A stretch of 64,000 nucleotides of DNA from CAZLMW01 sp964560875 (GTDB lineage: Bacteria; Myxococcota_A; UBA9042): contig CAZLMW010000004.1 in NCBI GenBank assembly GCA_964560875.1, positions 39,193-103,192 on the forward strand, in the 5' to 3' direction. The notes under the pieces are model-generated. The model made no database searches, was not told where the DNA came from, and saw only the letters and a program-made list of their open reading frames with translations. Of the stretch, positions 24,267-33,384 are shown piece after piece. Each line of letters starts with the position of its first letter. The first letter of the stretch is position 1. The translations under genes were made by a program, and so were the position numbers.

Positions 24267-26579
24267 TTATCGAGCGACTTTGAACGCGTGCGCGATCAGC
24301 GCGTTCTTGTGCAGCTTGAACGGCGCCGGCACGCGAACAGACGGCCGCTTCTTGCCGGGCGCCCACAGCCCGATGTGGAGCGCAAGCGACTGTCCCGGCC
24401 GGGCTTTGCGCGGGATGGCGAAGCTGTGCTCGTCAACGATGAACTCGCCCGGTTGCCATTTCTCAAAGGTGTAGGATCCATCGACAGTCTTATGGTCCAA
24501 GTTGGCAAAGACATTCGGCTTATTGCCCCGTAGGTGCACGAACAGCTGCCAGTGCTTGGGCACCTTCTCCTTGCACTCGAAGACCCAGCGGATGGTCGCG
24601 CTGCCGCCCTTGGTCGCTTTGGACGTATCGAGGTCGAAGCCGACAAGGCGGATCCACGGCCCGAACATGGCGTCGACGCGATGTTGGACGGGCGGTTCGG
24701 TGCGCGAAACGGCCTGGTCGGTGCGCAGGAAGCGGCGCATCTGGCGGCGCAGGCGATTGACGCGCAGTCGGCTGTTCGTCGGGTCGTTGTCGACCTCTTT
24801 GTCTGCAATGGTCAGCCGCTTGGTGACCTTGAGGCTGGCTACATCGCCGTCCCGTTCAAGCCAGAGCTTGTCGTCTTTGCCAATCAGCGCCATGGACGAC
24901 CCGTGATATGGATAGCCGACTCCGGTCACCACGACGTCGCGATCGAGGTTGCTTTCGCGCGTATGGGGATGCAGCAGGGAGATTCCGTTGGACCAGCCTG
25001 AGGCCGGAAACGGCGTGGTTGGCTCAAGCGCCTCGAGGATGGTGGGCCACACGTCGACGTGGCTGGAGACCGCAGGGACCGGCAATTTTCGTCCCGGCAC
25101 GCACATGAGCAGGGGAACGCGCGTCCTGGCGTTGTAAAAGCGCGGCGCACCGTGACCCAACAGCCCGTGATCCCAGAATTCTTCGCCATGATCACCTCCG
25201 AGCGCGACGATTGGCTTGGTGGCGCCGGCGGCCTTGTCGGTGATGGTCATGATGTCTGCGAACACCTGGTCGGACCAAAGCACCGCATTCTTGTATCGAT
25301 TTACGATCTTGTCCTTGAAGGCCGCGAGCTTCTTCACGTCCATGAAGTGGTTGTAATTCTCGGGCATCACCGGCTTGTGGCGCTCGAATTCGGGCGGGTA
25401 GTGGTAGTTGTGGTGCGGCGAAACGATGAACACGAACAGCGCGAAAGGCTTGGACTTATCACGTTGGTCTGACCATCGTGCCAGCCACTTGACGACGTCT
25501 GCGTCGTTTTCGTGGCCCTTCTTGGACGTGAACTCCTTGTATGTGTCGAAGTTGTCGAGCATGAAGTCGCAGTTGTCCCATCCGCGCAGCTTGGAGCCGG
25601 ACACGCCGACCAGCTCGTAGCCGTTCGCCTTGAGCGCTTGCAGGGGGGTCGACATCAACGCGCGCCGCGCAAAGGGCAGGAAGTGATAGCTGTTGAGGGC
25701 GTACAAGTAGGAAAACACACCCCAGGACGTGGCGTGCCCACCCGAATGATGGTTCGGCGCGAGCAGACAGTTTTGATCTTTCGCGCGCGCGTACATGTGA
25801 GGCATCAATTCGGGCGTCGCGTGGTCCCCGCGCAAGGACTCGACCAACAGGAATACGACGCTCTGCTTCTTGGCGAGCTTGATGTCTGGCGGGCCGGCTG
25901 TGGCTGGGTGGCGCAGCGCGATGTGCCCGATCGCGGTGTGATTGCTGAGCAAGGTGTCGCGCAAGGGCAGGGCATCCAGCACCGGATCCGCACTCTGGAG
26001 GGCGGCCGAAAGGGAGGGCACGGCGGCTGCTCCGGCCGCACCGAAGATGCAGACGATCACGACGATCACTGCGGCAAGCGCGCGGGGCGAGGCTTCTGCG
26101 GACCGTTGAGCTACGCCAAACAGCCACCATTGGACGCCAAGTCCGACCGTGAGCGCGGCAGCGATAGACAGGTGCGTTCCGACACCCAGCTGAGCTTCGC
26201 GGCCGATACCGCCGGCCGTGAATGCCCCAACCACGAAATAGTCGTCGAGTCGCACACCCAGGATCGCGAACACATGGCAGTCAGCGGCCATCACCGCCAG
26301 GGCGAACGTAGCAACCACGATTGCGGCGATCCGCAGCGGCCTGGGATTGAGCACCGAGCGGAGACCGGCGAAGACGGCCGACGCAGCGACCGCCCAGCCC
26401 AGCACGATCGCGGCCGTCCAGCCGTGGGTCAGGCGCATCGGGGCGTCGGAGATCCCCTGCAGCTCGAGCGCATCGGGCGTCATCCACGCGTACGTGGTGA
26501 GGTGCAGCACGGCGTTGACCGCGAAAAACGCGGCGATTGCGGCTACGGACGGGCGGTTGGCTTGTGCGTTCTTCGTCAA
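24267..26579 (-). CDS. Membrane-anchored sulfatase/alkaline-phosphatase superfamily protein (YejM-like)
   Basis: 770 residues: five or so membrane helices in the first 190 residues, then a periplasmic sulfatase-fold domain (about 235-560) and a beta-rich C-terminal domain. Metal-site motifs are FLLVESLRGDH (first Asp/Glu region) and VALGGDHGEEFWDH (the classic GDHGE of the superfamily). The candidate nucleophile is Thr/Ser in HHSGGHATSWGVFSYLYALN, not the Cys/Ser-x-P-x-R of true sulfatases. This arrangement recalls YejM/PbgA and LtaS-like enzymes, which act on lipids at the inner membrane. Substrate is unknown. The start is a TTG at 26579, chosen because CGGAG lies 8 bases upstream and the first helix begins immediately; the first in-frame ATG would cut that helix. 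It is divergent from the SanA/YdcF-like gene. Confidence 0.8.
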   Translation of the reverse strand: MTKNAQANRPSVAAIAAFFAVNAVLHLTTYAWMTPDALELQGISDAPMRLTHGWTAAIVLGWAVAASAVFAGLRSVLNPRPLRIAAIVVATFALAVMAADCHVFAILGVRLDDYFVVGAFTAGGIGREAQLGVGTHLSIAAALTVGLGVQWWLFGVAQRSAEASPRALAAVIVVIVCIFGAAGAAAVPSLSAALQSADPVLDALPLRDTLLSNHTAIGHIALRHPATAGPPDIKLAKKQSVVFLLVESLRGDHATPELMPHMYARAKDQNCLLAPNHHSGGHATSWGVFSYLYALNSYHFLPFARRALMSTPLQALKANGYELVGVSGSKLRGWDNCDFMLDNFDTYKEFTSKKGHENDADVVKWLARWSDQRDKSKPFALFVFIVSPHHNYHYPPEFERHKPVMPENYNHFMDVKKLAAFKDKIVNRYKNAVLWSDQVFADIMTITDKAAGATKPIVALGGDHGEEFWDHGLLGHGAPRFYNARTRVPLLMCVPGRKLPVPAVSSHVDVWPTILEALEPTTPFPASGWSNGISLLHPHTRESNLDRDVVVTGVGYPYHGSSMALIGKDDKLWLERDGDVASLKVTKRLTIADKEVDNDPTNSRLRVNRLRRQMRRFLRTDQAVSRTEPPVQHRVDAMFGPWIRLVGFDLDTSKATKGGSATIRWVFECKEKVPKHWQLFVHLRGNKPNVFANLDHKTVDGSYTFEKWQPGEFIVDEHSFAIPRKARPGQSLALHIGLWAPGKKRPSVRVPAPFKLHKNALIAHAFKVAR

Positions 26580-26651
26580 ATCGTACGCTCCGGGCCGCGC
26601 AGACTACTCGCGACGCAGGATTGTTCCCAGCGCCGCAGCCGGGAGGCGGTG

Positions 26652-27266
26652 ATGCGGCGGCGATGGTCGACAGCGGCTGTGATAACGATGGCCGGTGGCC
26701 CACTGGGCGGGTTGCTGCTCGCGGCGGCGATCGATCGCAGCATGGCTCGTTGGACCGCCGACCGTACATTTGCGTTCGCCGACGAGTTGCCTTGCCTCGA
26801 TGTGGCGATCGTCCTGGGGGCGCAGTGCGAGGGTGGCTGGCCAAAGCCCGCGCTGGCCGACCGACTCGCCGGGGCCCTCGCTGCGTGGCAGTTGGGGCGC
26901 GTGCGCCGGTTCATCGTGTCGGGCGATGATGGCGCGCGGCGTCAGGATGAGGTCACGCCGATGCGCAGATGGCTGCTCCGTCACGGTGTGCCGGCTGGCG
27001 CGATCATCGACGATCGTGGTTGCTATCGAACGATCGACTCGATCGACCACGCGGCGGCGATGGGCGTCACCAACGCGTTGATCTGCACGCAGCGCAACCA
27101 CCTTCCGCGCGCGCTCTTCCTGGCGGCTGATCGCGGAATCCACGCCGTGGGCCTTGTCGCGAATCGTCGCATGTACAGCAACGCGCGATACGACCGGTTG
27201 TACGAGGCGGCGTCTCGTTCACTTGCGCTGTTCGACGCGCTCATTTGGCGCCGATCCGGGCGGTAG
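26652..27266 (+). CDS. SanA/YdcF-like DUF218 membrane-associated protein
   Basis: 204 residues with an N-terminal membrane helix (AVITMAGGPLGGLLLAAAID) and a DUF218 domain: DVAIVLGAQ, ALADRLAGALAAWQLGRVRR with IVSGDDG, DEVTPMRRWLLRHGVPAGAI, and CTQRNHLPRALFLA. E. coli SanA, in this family, affects envelope permeability to vancomycin; the chemical activity is not established. GGGAGG lies 5 bases upstream of the ATG at 26652, which decides the start over a much longer open frame that runs antisense through the sulfatase-like gene. It is divergent from that envelope enzyme with a 72-base gap, consistent with a shared envelope role. Confidence 0.85.
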   Translation: MRRRWSTAAVITMAGGPLGGLLLAAAIDRSMARWTADRTFAFADELPCLDVAIVLGAQCEGGWPKPALADRLAGALAAWQLGRVRRFIVSGDDGARRQDEVTPMRRWLLRHGVPAGAIIDDRGCYRTIDSIDHAAAMGVTNALICTQRNHLPRALFLAADRGIHAVGLVANRRMYSNARYDRLYEAASRSLALFDALIWRRSGR

Positions 27267-27283
27267 ATGTCGCTTTCGGCCGT

Positions 27284-29362
27284 TCAGCAGCCGAAGTGAA
27301 AGCTGAGTTTGTTGCCCTTGAGCTGCGAACACGACGCGGGACACAGCACCGCGGCGGTCGGCTTGGCGTTGTTGTCGAAGTACCAGCCGTGGCTCGATGA
27401 CGGGCACTGACCGACGCCCTGGACCCGATTGACGGTGCTGTCGGTGCCGTCTGACTTCTTGAACGTGAGCGAAACGGTCGCAGGGTCCACAGCCTTGCCG
27501 TCCTTCTGCGCCGGCAGCGCGTATTGGCACACCACCTTCACGGTCGAGACGACATTGTTGCCGATCGCCGCGAACAGCTTCGACCAATCCGGGGGGACGC
27601 CGAGCTGGGTGGCACAGATGGACGCAAGCTCGCCGCCGGTCTTCTTGGACAACTCGATGTACACCGTTCCATGACCCGCGGCGCCGATGCAGCCGATGAA
27701 AGGTACCGGGCTGGGCGCCCAGCCGACGATGGAGTGGAACGTGAAACCACCCGGGAATCCCGGGTTTTTGAGCTTGGCGAGCTCGGTTGTGAACCAGTTG
27801 GCGTCCTTCTTGCTGTTGTCGTCGGTAATCATGATGAAGTGTTTCTGCGCGCCGGCCCGCAGAAAGCCCTGCCACTGCGAATAGGTCTGCACGATCTTCT
27901 GCAGTCCATCGTTGCTCCCCACCGACACATTGATGTGCTTGAACGACTTGGAGTTGCCGCATCCGGCGCTCGCCAACGGAGGCGGCACGCACATCCCCTT
28001 GCCGATGAGAACCACGTGATGATCGATGTTCTTGGACGTGATCAGCTTGGCGAAGGCGTTGAGGTTGGATGAGACCGCCTTCTTCTCCTCTTTCATCGAG
28101 CCCGATGAGTCGATCGCCAAGATGATGTCGACCTGGCCCTTGGCAGCGCTTGCCTCGACCGAAAATGCCGACTTTCCGGCGACACATGGTTCGGCCTCGA
28201 CGCGAACGGGCACCTTCGTCAGCGCGGCGTTGGGTGCGTCGGAGTGGATGAGGATGGTCGCGACCTGCGCCGACGCCTTGGGCAGGGATTTGTCGCCCGT
28301 CAGCGTCACGTCGACGATCTGACTGGTGTTCGGCTTGAGCGTGATCGGTCCCGATTCGTTGATGAACAGCTTCTTGTAGGTGCTGGTCGGGTCGAGCTCG
28401 ATCTTGCTGATATGCAGGTCCGCCTGACCTTTGCTGAAGATCTTGAAGCTGCGCTGCACCTTGGCCGCGTCCGCGACCTGTCCGAAATTCAGTTCGGGAG
28501 GCACGATCGCGATCAACGGCCCGATTTCCGAACCCGTGACGGTCACCTTCAACTGACCACCACCGGTATGGCCGACGACGATGTGGCTGGTGTCGATGCC
28601 GCCGTTGCTGGGCGAAAACTCGACCTCGACTTCGAACGATGCGGACGCCTTGAGCTCGAAAGGAGCCTTGGGCGCCTTGGTAATCTTGAAATCCGGGCTC
28701 TCGTTGGCCGCCAGGTCGATTGACGTGACGGTGAGGACTTTGTCGCCGGTGTTGAAGATCTTCGTGCTCTTCTTCGCGCTCTGGTTGCTGGCCACGGGGC
28801 CGAAGTCGAGCGGATCGGGTGTCGCGTTGAGCACACCGGCGGCCGCCTTGACCTGCAGCGGCACGCGGAGGGCGCGCTTGAACTTGTCGGTGCTGTTGTT
28901 GGTCAGGTTGAGATGGATCGTCCGCGCGCCGGTCTTCAGCGGCTTGTAGCGAATCTTCCACTTCACGTGCTTGCCCGGCGGCAGCTCGACCGGTTTGTAA
29001 TCGATCAGCGTGAACTCGGTCGTCGCTGGCTCGAACGTCGCGGCCGTGATCTTCAGCGTCCCGCGGTCGCCCACGTTGATGACAGCGATCTCCTGGGTCT
29101 GCTCGGTTCCGGCCGCGAGGTCCGCGTACGCCAGCTTCGCCGGAGTCACCTGGATGTTCTGGTTGTCTTCGAGACAGAAAACGCCCTGGCAACCTGCGCC
29201 GCCGCTGCTTCCCGCGCCGGTTCCCGCGCCATCACCGCCGGCCGTGTCCGAAGAACATGCCGCCAACGACAGGCAGAGGGCCGCGAAAAGCGCGATCGGC
29301 GCGACATCGCCCCGGATCTGTGCGATGGACACGCGTACGCGTCGCCAAAGTGCCTGGTTCAT
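27284..29362 (-). CDS. VWA-domain lipoprotein with tandem ASH/choice-of-anchor-D-like domains
   Basis: 692 residues. The lipobox is LSLAAC (Cys36), then a short Gly/Ala/Ser linker. Three immunoglobulin-like modules of about 110 residues (about 65-380) carry the repeated pattern P-x-x-L-(D/N)-F-G-x-V ... V-x-N-x-G (e.g. ATPDPLDFGPVASNQSAKKS; VPPELNFGQVADAAKVQRS), the choice-of-anchor-D/ASH type found on bacterial surface proteins. About 405-610 is a von Willebrand factor A domain with the metal-site motif IILAIDSSGSM and ITDDNS. A Cys-containing C-terminal module ends SFHFGC. GGAG lies about 6 bases before the ATG. It is probably an adhesive or metal-dependent binding protein on the cell surface. 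It converges on the SanA-like gene (17-base gap). Confidence 0.88.
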   Translation of the reverse strand: MNQALWRRVRVSIAQIRGDVAPIALFAALCLSLAACSSDTAGGDGAGTGAGSSGGAGCQGVFCLEDNQNIQVTPAKLAYADLAAGTEQTQEIAVINVGDRGTLKITAATFEPATTEFTLIDYKPVELPPGKHVKWKIRYKPLKTGARTIHLNLTNNSTDKFKRALRVPLQVKAAAGVLNATPDPLDFGPVASNQSAKKSTKIFNTGDKVLTVTSIDLAANESPDFKITKAPKAPFELKASASFEVEVEFSPSNGGIDTSHIVVGHTGGGQLKVTVTGSEIGPLIAIVPPELNFGQVADAAKVQRSFKIFSKGQADLHISKIELDPTSTYKKLFINESGPITLKPNTSQIVDVTLTGDKSLPKASAQVATILIHSDAPNAALTKVPVRVEAEPCVAGKSAFSVEASAAKGQVDIILAIDSSGSMKEEKKAVSSNLNAFAKLITSKNIDHHVVLIGKGMCVPPPLASAGCGNSKSFKHINVSVGSNDGLQKIVQTYSQWQGFLRAGAQKHFIMITDDNSKKDANWFTTELAKLKNPGFPGGFTFHSIVGWAPSPVPFIGCIGAAGHGTVYIELSKKTGGELASICATQLGVPPDWSKLFAAIGNNVVSTVKVVCQYALPAQKDGKAVDPATVSLTFKKSDGTDSTVNRVQGVGQCPSSSHGWYFDNNAKPTAAVLCPASCSQLKGNKLSFHFGC

Positions 29363-29518
29363 GGTCGCTCCGCCTCGGTTTTCTCAACGAGCGCGGGAGG
29401 ATAGCGGCGCCCCGGTGGGGCGGCAAGGCGCATTTCACTCAACGGGAGGCGGTTTCCCGAGCAACCACGACGTGTCACCATTGTCGCGTTCTGCTCGCGT
29501 TGTCAGCCAGGAGACGCC

Positions 29519-29800
29519 ATGCGCGCCATTTGGAACCGAACAATCGTCGCCCAAAGCGACGACACGTTGGTCGTCGAAGGCAACCACTACTTCCCGATAG
29601 CTGCTGTGGATCCGGCGTTCCTGAAGGACTCGGACACCCACACGTGGTGTGGCTGGAAAGGCCAGGCGAGCTACTACCACCTCGTGGTCGACGGTGAGAT
29701 CAATCCCGACGCCGCATGGTACTACCCGGACCCGAAACCCGCCGCGGCCGAGATCGCGGATCGCGTAGCTTTCTGGCGCGGTGTGATCGTCATCCCATGA
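29519..29800 (+). CDS. DUF427 domain protein
   Basis: A complete small protein of 93 residues, the normal length of a single DUF427 domain. Diagnostic segments are RAIWNRTIVAQSDDTLVVEG, NHYFPIAAVD, THTWCGWKGQASYYHLVVDG, AAWYYPDPKP and VAFWRGVIV. The domain folds as a small beta-structure; the biochemical role is unknown. AGGAG lies 5 bases before the ATG. It stands alone on this strand; its last 11 bases overlap the convergent small lipoprotein gene. Confidence 0.92.
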   Translation: MRAIWNRTIVAQSDDTLVVEGNHYFPIAAVDPAFLKDSDTHTWCGWKGQASYYHLVVDGEINPDAAWYYPDPKPAAAEIADRVAFWRGVIVIP

Positions 29801-30173
29801 GGTTGAATCGGCGTTTCTGTCGCCTCCTCGCGCCGATCCTGTCCATCGGAGTCGGCGCCGCGAAGTAGCCCGCCCGACGAGCGTCGCGTCGCTCATGGGA
29901 ATCGGTGGCGGTCTTGGGATCGTCGACGTCGGCGCCTTGCTGCGTCTCGACCGCATCGGCGGAATCCACGGCCTGGCCGTCCTGTACGCCAGCGTCGGTC
30001 CCCGCGTCGTCGCCCTCTGACCGTCCCGGTTTGTCGGTTGGAGAGCAGGCCAACGCGCAAAGAAGCCCCAAGACAAGACCCAGCAGAAGGGCTGTTTTGT
30101 TTTGCTTTGCTTTGCTTTGCTTGCTTTGCGCGCGAATTCGTCGCACCAGGGGGCTGCGCCCGCGCGATGTCAT
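29790..30173 (-). CDS. Small putative lipoprotein with repeat-encoded N-region
   Basis: 127 residues. A basic, Gln/Ser/Lys-rich start (QSKQSKAKQNK) leads into a hydrophobic segment ending LCALAC (Cys43) and then an acidic D/A/Q-rich tail. No family recognised. The ATG overlaps the stop of the upstream flavoprotein gene as ATGA, so translation is coupled and the protein belongs to the same operon. The N-region is encoded by a pentanucleotide repeat (30095-30128), so a change in repeat number would shift the frame. The last 11 bases overlap the end of the DUF427 gene. Confidence 0.6.
   Translation of the reverse strand: MTSRGRSPLVRRIRAQSKQSKAKQNKTALLLGLVLGLLCALACSPTDKPGRSEGDDAGTDAGVQDGQAVDSADAVETQQGADVDDPKTATDSHERRDARRAGYFAAPTPMDRIGARRRQKRRFNLMG
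30095..30128. repeat. Pentanucleotide repeat (CTTTG-type) inside the small lipoprotein gene
   Basis: Plus-strand order: TTTTG twice, CTTTG three times, CTTG, CTTTG. On the coding (minus) strand this is GCAAA-type units just before the hydrophobic core of the signal sequence. The unit length is not a multiple of three, so gain or loss of one copy would switch the downstream frame. Confidence 0.75.
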
Positions 30174-31720
30174 TTAGCCAGCACCGCATCGGCGGCCAGC
30201 GCGCCGGCTACCAAGCGGATGCCGCCGCCCGGATGAATGCCGCCTCCCGCCAGGTACAGCCCATCGATCGGCGTTGCGCCCGACGCGCATTCCGGGGATG
30301 GACGGAAGCTGAGCAGCTGGTCAAGCGCGGATTCTCCGTGCCAAAGGTGCCCGCCCGCGAGTCCGAACACGTCCTGCAGGTCTTCGGGCAGCCGCAACTC
30401 GTAGCCGACGATGGCTTCGTGCACGTCGAATGCGACGGCAGACAGCGCGCCCACAATGGCATCGTAGGCGGCGTCGGCGCGTTCTTCATAGCTGTCGTCG
30501 TCGTCACTGTGCGCGTATCCGGTGGCGAGGATGTGCACCACTTGGCCACCGCCCGGGGCCAGCTCAGGGCGTTCGAACGTCGGAATATGAACGTCGAGCC
30601 ACGGTGCGCTGGTGCCGCCCCGGTACTTCGCTGCATCGAAGGCGCGCTCGAGGGCGGCGTGGGAGCTTCCGACCTGCACCCGACCGAACGCTTCGCCCGG
30701 ACGATCCGCCCATTCCACGGGGCGATCCAAAGCCAGAGCCAGCGTCGCCACGACACCGCGGGTTCGGTAGCGGGACACTTGGCGCTCGAACCTCAGCGGC
30801 ACCTGCCAGGGGCGCAGCAGCTCCAAGATGGTTGTCTTCGGATCCAGCGCGCTGACGACCATATCGGCGGTCACTTCCGTGCCGTCTTCGACCACGACGC
30901 CCGCCGCGCGTTCGCCGTCCAATACGATCGCCGTGACCTCGGTCTCGAGATGGATGTTCACGCCAGCCGCGCGACACGCCGACTCCAATGCGGTTGCCAG
31001 CGCCGCCGAACCCCCGACCACGCCCGGGCCGCGCACGGCTTCACGCAGCAACAAGCCGGCTGTTGTGGCAGGCGACCAGGGGCCGCCCCACGTGCCGAGC
31101 AGCGCTGGACCTTCGAGGCCGGCTTTGAGCACCTCGTTTTCGAAGAAATCGTCGACGAAATCGCGCACGGACATCGGCATCGCGCGGAGCAGCTCCATCA
31201 TGTCGGCGCTGCCCAGGCGCCTGACAGTCAGCGCCGCCGTGACGACCTCGGCCATGGTGCGCAGCCCGCGGCCGTTGAGAACGTCGGGCGGCGGCCGGTT
31301 GAGCAGGCGGGCGAGCGCGGGCGACACGGCGTCTACGAAGCGGCGGTATTCGACGTAGCTGCGGCTGTCCGCGGGGCTTACCCGGGCGATATCGGCGGCC
31401 GTGGCGGCCGTGTCGTCGGAGATGACGATTCCGGCGTTTGGCCCGGCGATCCATCGAGGCAACGAACGGTCGCGGAAGCTGAGACCGTGGCGCGCCAAAC
31501 CCAGCCGATCCGCAACCTGTTTCGAAATCAGGGCGTCGTCGTGGAGCGTGCCGCCGGTTGTGAACCCGGGATGAAATTCTTCGGCCGCCGCGGTGCCGCC
31601 GAGGAGGTCGCGCGCCTCGAAGACATGCACGCTCGCGCCCGCCTGGGCGAGCAGCGCCGCCGCGGTGAGCCCGTTGTGGCCACCGCCAATGACCGCGATG
31701 GTCTTGCCTTCAGCGCTCAT
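30170..31720 (-). CDS. FAD-dependent oxidoreductase, PYROXD2/phytoene-desaturase-like (second copy)
   Basis: 516 residues. The N-terminal dinucleotide fold TIAVIGGGHNGLTAAALLAQAG, with an acidic strand end (VFEARDLLGGTAAAEEF), binds FAD. The C-terminal FAD motif is LYLAGGGIHPGGGI. The whole-length pattern (HNGL, GGTA..E, GLxLRG-like loop, GGxxPGGG) is that of PYROXD2-like members of the phytoene desaturase/CrtI superfamily rather than true carotenoid desaturases. It starts 15 bases after the stop of a paralogue at 31736-33361 and shares a frame-overlap (ATGA) with the next gene. No carotenoid genes are nearby, and the upstream GcvT-like gene suggests an amine or methylated substrate; that is inference. 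Confidence 0.85.
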   Translation of the reverse strand: MSAEGKTIAVIGGGHNGLTAAALLAQAGASVHVFEARDLLGGTAAAEEFHPGFTTGGTLHDDALISKQVADRLGLARHGLSFRDRSLPRWIAGPNAGIVISDDTAATAADIARVSPADSRSYVEYRRFVDAVSPALARLLNRPPPDVLNGRGLRTMAEVVTAALTVRRLGSADMMELLRAMPMSVRDFVDDFFENEVLKAGLEGPALLGTWGGPWSPATTAGLLLREAVRGPGVVGGSAALATALESACRAAGVNIHLETEVTAIVLDGERAAGVVVEDGTEVTADMVVSALDPKTTILELLRPWQVPLRFERQVSRYRTRGVVATLALALDRPVEWADRPGEAFGRVQVGSSHAALERAFDAAKYRGGTSAPWLDVHIPTFERPELAPGGGQVVHILATGYAHSDDDDSYEERADAAYDAIVGALSAVAFDVHEAIVGYELRLPEDLQDVFGLAGGHLWHGESALDQLLSFRPSPECASGATPIDGLYLAGGGIHPGGGIRLVAGALAADAVLAK

Positions 31721-31735
31721 CGATTTCGCCTCGCC

Positions 31736-33361
31736 TCAACATTGTCCAGACCGCAGCAGTTCGTTGGCCGCGATTTTGCCCGAAGCGCCCATGATTCCGC
31801 CGCCTGGATGAGCCCCGGATGCGCACAACCACAGGCGACGTATCGGCGTTCGGTAGCGCGATGAGTCCCAGGTCGGGCGGAGGAAGAAGAGCTGTTCGAG
31901 GCTCAATTCCCCGTGGAAGATGTTGCCTTCGGTCAGGCCGATCTTCTGCTCGAGATCCCAGGGTGTGAGCACCTGCCGGTGCAGGATCGATTCCTTCAGC
32001 CCGGGCACATATTCGGCCAGCGTGTCGACGACGGCGTCGCCAAATGCCTCGCGTTTGTCCGGCCAGGCTTGCGGCCCTTCCGTGAGATGGTATGGCGCGT
32101 ACTGCACAAAGCACGACACAACGTGCTTGCCCGGGGGCGCCAGCGTCTTGTCGGTGAGCGACGGGATGACCACGTTGAGGTACGGGCGCTCCGAGAAATC
32201 ACCGTACTTCGCCGCATCGTACGCGCGCTCGAGGTAGTCGATACTCGGGGCGATGGCGATGTCGCCCCGAATGTGGGGGCCATCGCCCGGACGCGCGCTG
32301 AACTCGGGCAGGCGGTCGACAGCGAGGTTGACCTTGCCGCTGCTGCCGCGTAGTCGGAATCGCCGCAAGCGCGCGACGTAGTCGTCGGGGAGCAGGTCGG
32401 CGCCGGTGAGTTTGAGCATCGTCAGCTGCGGCTCGAGGCCAGAGCAAACCGCCTTGGCGCGGATCTCGTCGCCGTTGGCCAGCACCACGCCCTCGCACTT
32501 GCCGTTGCGGACCAGGAGGCGGCTGACCTCGGCCTCGGTCCGGATCTCGGCGCCGGCCTCCGCAGCGGCGCGCGCGCACGCCATGCTGATTTCCCCGGTT
32601 CCGCCTCGCGCGAATCCCCAGGCCCGAAAAGCGCCGTCGATCTCGCCCATGTAGTGGTGCAGCATCACGTACGCGGTGCCCGGTGAGCGCACCCCGAGGA
32701 AGGTGCCAATGATGCCGCTGACGGCCATCGGCGCCTTCAACTGATCGGACTCAAACCACTCATCGAGCAGGTCCGCGCTGCTCATCGTCATCAGTTTGAC
32801 GAACTGCAGCAGGTCATCCTCGCGCATGTCGACGACGCGCTCGCCGAGCTGCATCAACGCGACGAGGTGTTCGGGCGAAAAGGACGTCGGGTCGGGCGGT
32901 GGGTTGTCGATGATGTGTTTGACGAAGCGACCGAGGTGCCCCATCGCCTGGCCAAACTGGGGGTAGAGCTCGGCGTCTCGGGGCGAGTAGCGGCTGATCT
33001 CATGGCGCGTTCGTTCGGCGTCGCCCCACCGGCACAGCGCGCTCCCGTCGGGGTACGGCGAAAACGAACACTCCAAGGGCAGCAGCTCGAGGCCATGCCG
33101 CGGTAGATCCAGCTCGCGGATGATGTCCGGGCGCATCAAGCTGACGACGTAGGAACACACCGAATACGTGAAACCCGGGTAGATCTCTTCGGAAACGGCG
33201 GCTCCCCCGAGCACATGGCGCCGTTCGAGTACGAGCACCTTGCGGCCTGCGCGGGCCAGGTACGCCGCGGCAACAAGACCGTTATGGCCCGCTCCGACAA
33301 CGATCGCGTCGTAGCTACTGTCGGCCGCCGGGAGCGGCGCGAAAACGTCGGAATCGGTCAT
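31736..33361 (-). CDS. FAD-dependent oxidoreductase, PYROXD2-like (first copy)
   Basis: 541 residues. FAD fold YDAIVVGAGHNGLVAAAYLA with RRHVLGGAAVSEEIYPGF; later YVMLHHYMGEIDGAFRAWGF and GTGEISMACARAAAEAG; C-terminal FAD site LWLCASGAHPGGGIMGASG. These match PYROXD2-type proteins across their length; the human member is mitochondrial and its substrate is not settled. No signal peptide. It is the second gene of the operon, 23 bases after the GcvT-like gene, and is followed by a diverged paralogue, so the two may act as a pair. The ATG at 33361 begins MTDSDVFAPL. Confidence 0.88.
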   Translation of the reverse strand: MTDSDVFAPLPAADSSYDAIVVGAGHNGLVAAAYLARAGRKVLVLERRHVLGGAAVSEEIYPGFTYSVCSYVVSLMRPDIIRELDLPRHGLELLPLECSFSPYPDGSALCRWGDAERTRHEISRYSPRDAELYPQFGQAMGHLGRFVKHIIDNPPPDPTSFSPEHLVALMQLGERVVDMREDDLLQFVKLMTMSSADLLDEWFESDQLKAPMAVSGIIGTFLGVRSPGTAYVMLHHYMGEIDGAFRAWGFARGGTGEISMACARAAAEAGAEIRTEAEVSRLLVRNGKCEGVVLANGDEIRAKAVCSGLEPQLTMLKLTGADLLPDDYVARLRRFRLRGSSGKVNLAVDRLPEFSARPGDGPHIRGDIAIAPSIDYLERAYDAAKYGDFSERPYLNVVIPSLTDKTLAPPGKHVVSCFVQYAPYHLTEGPQAWPDKREAFGDAVVDTLAEYVPGLKESILHRQVLTPWDLEQKIGLTEGNIFHGELSLEQLFFLRPTWDSSRYRTPIRRLWLCASGAHPGGGIMGASGKIAANELLRSGQC

Positions 33362-33384
33362 CGTTGCAGGTTCCGCGGTCGGGT

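Noticed and set aside
30170..33361. Two CrtI-like genes as a carotenoid pathway
   Set aside because: The FAD-site and C-terminal patterns fit PYROXD2-like proteins, and no phytoene synthase or other carotenoid gene is near.
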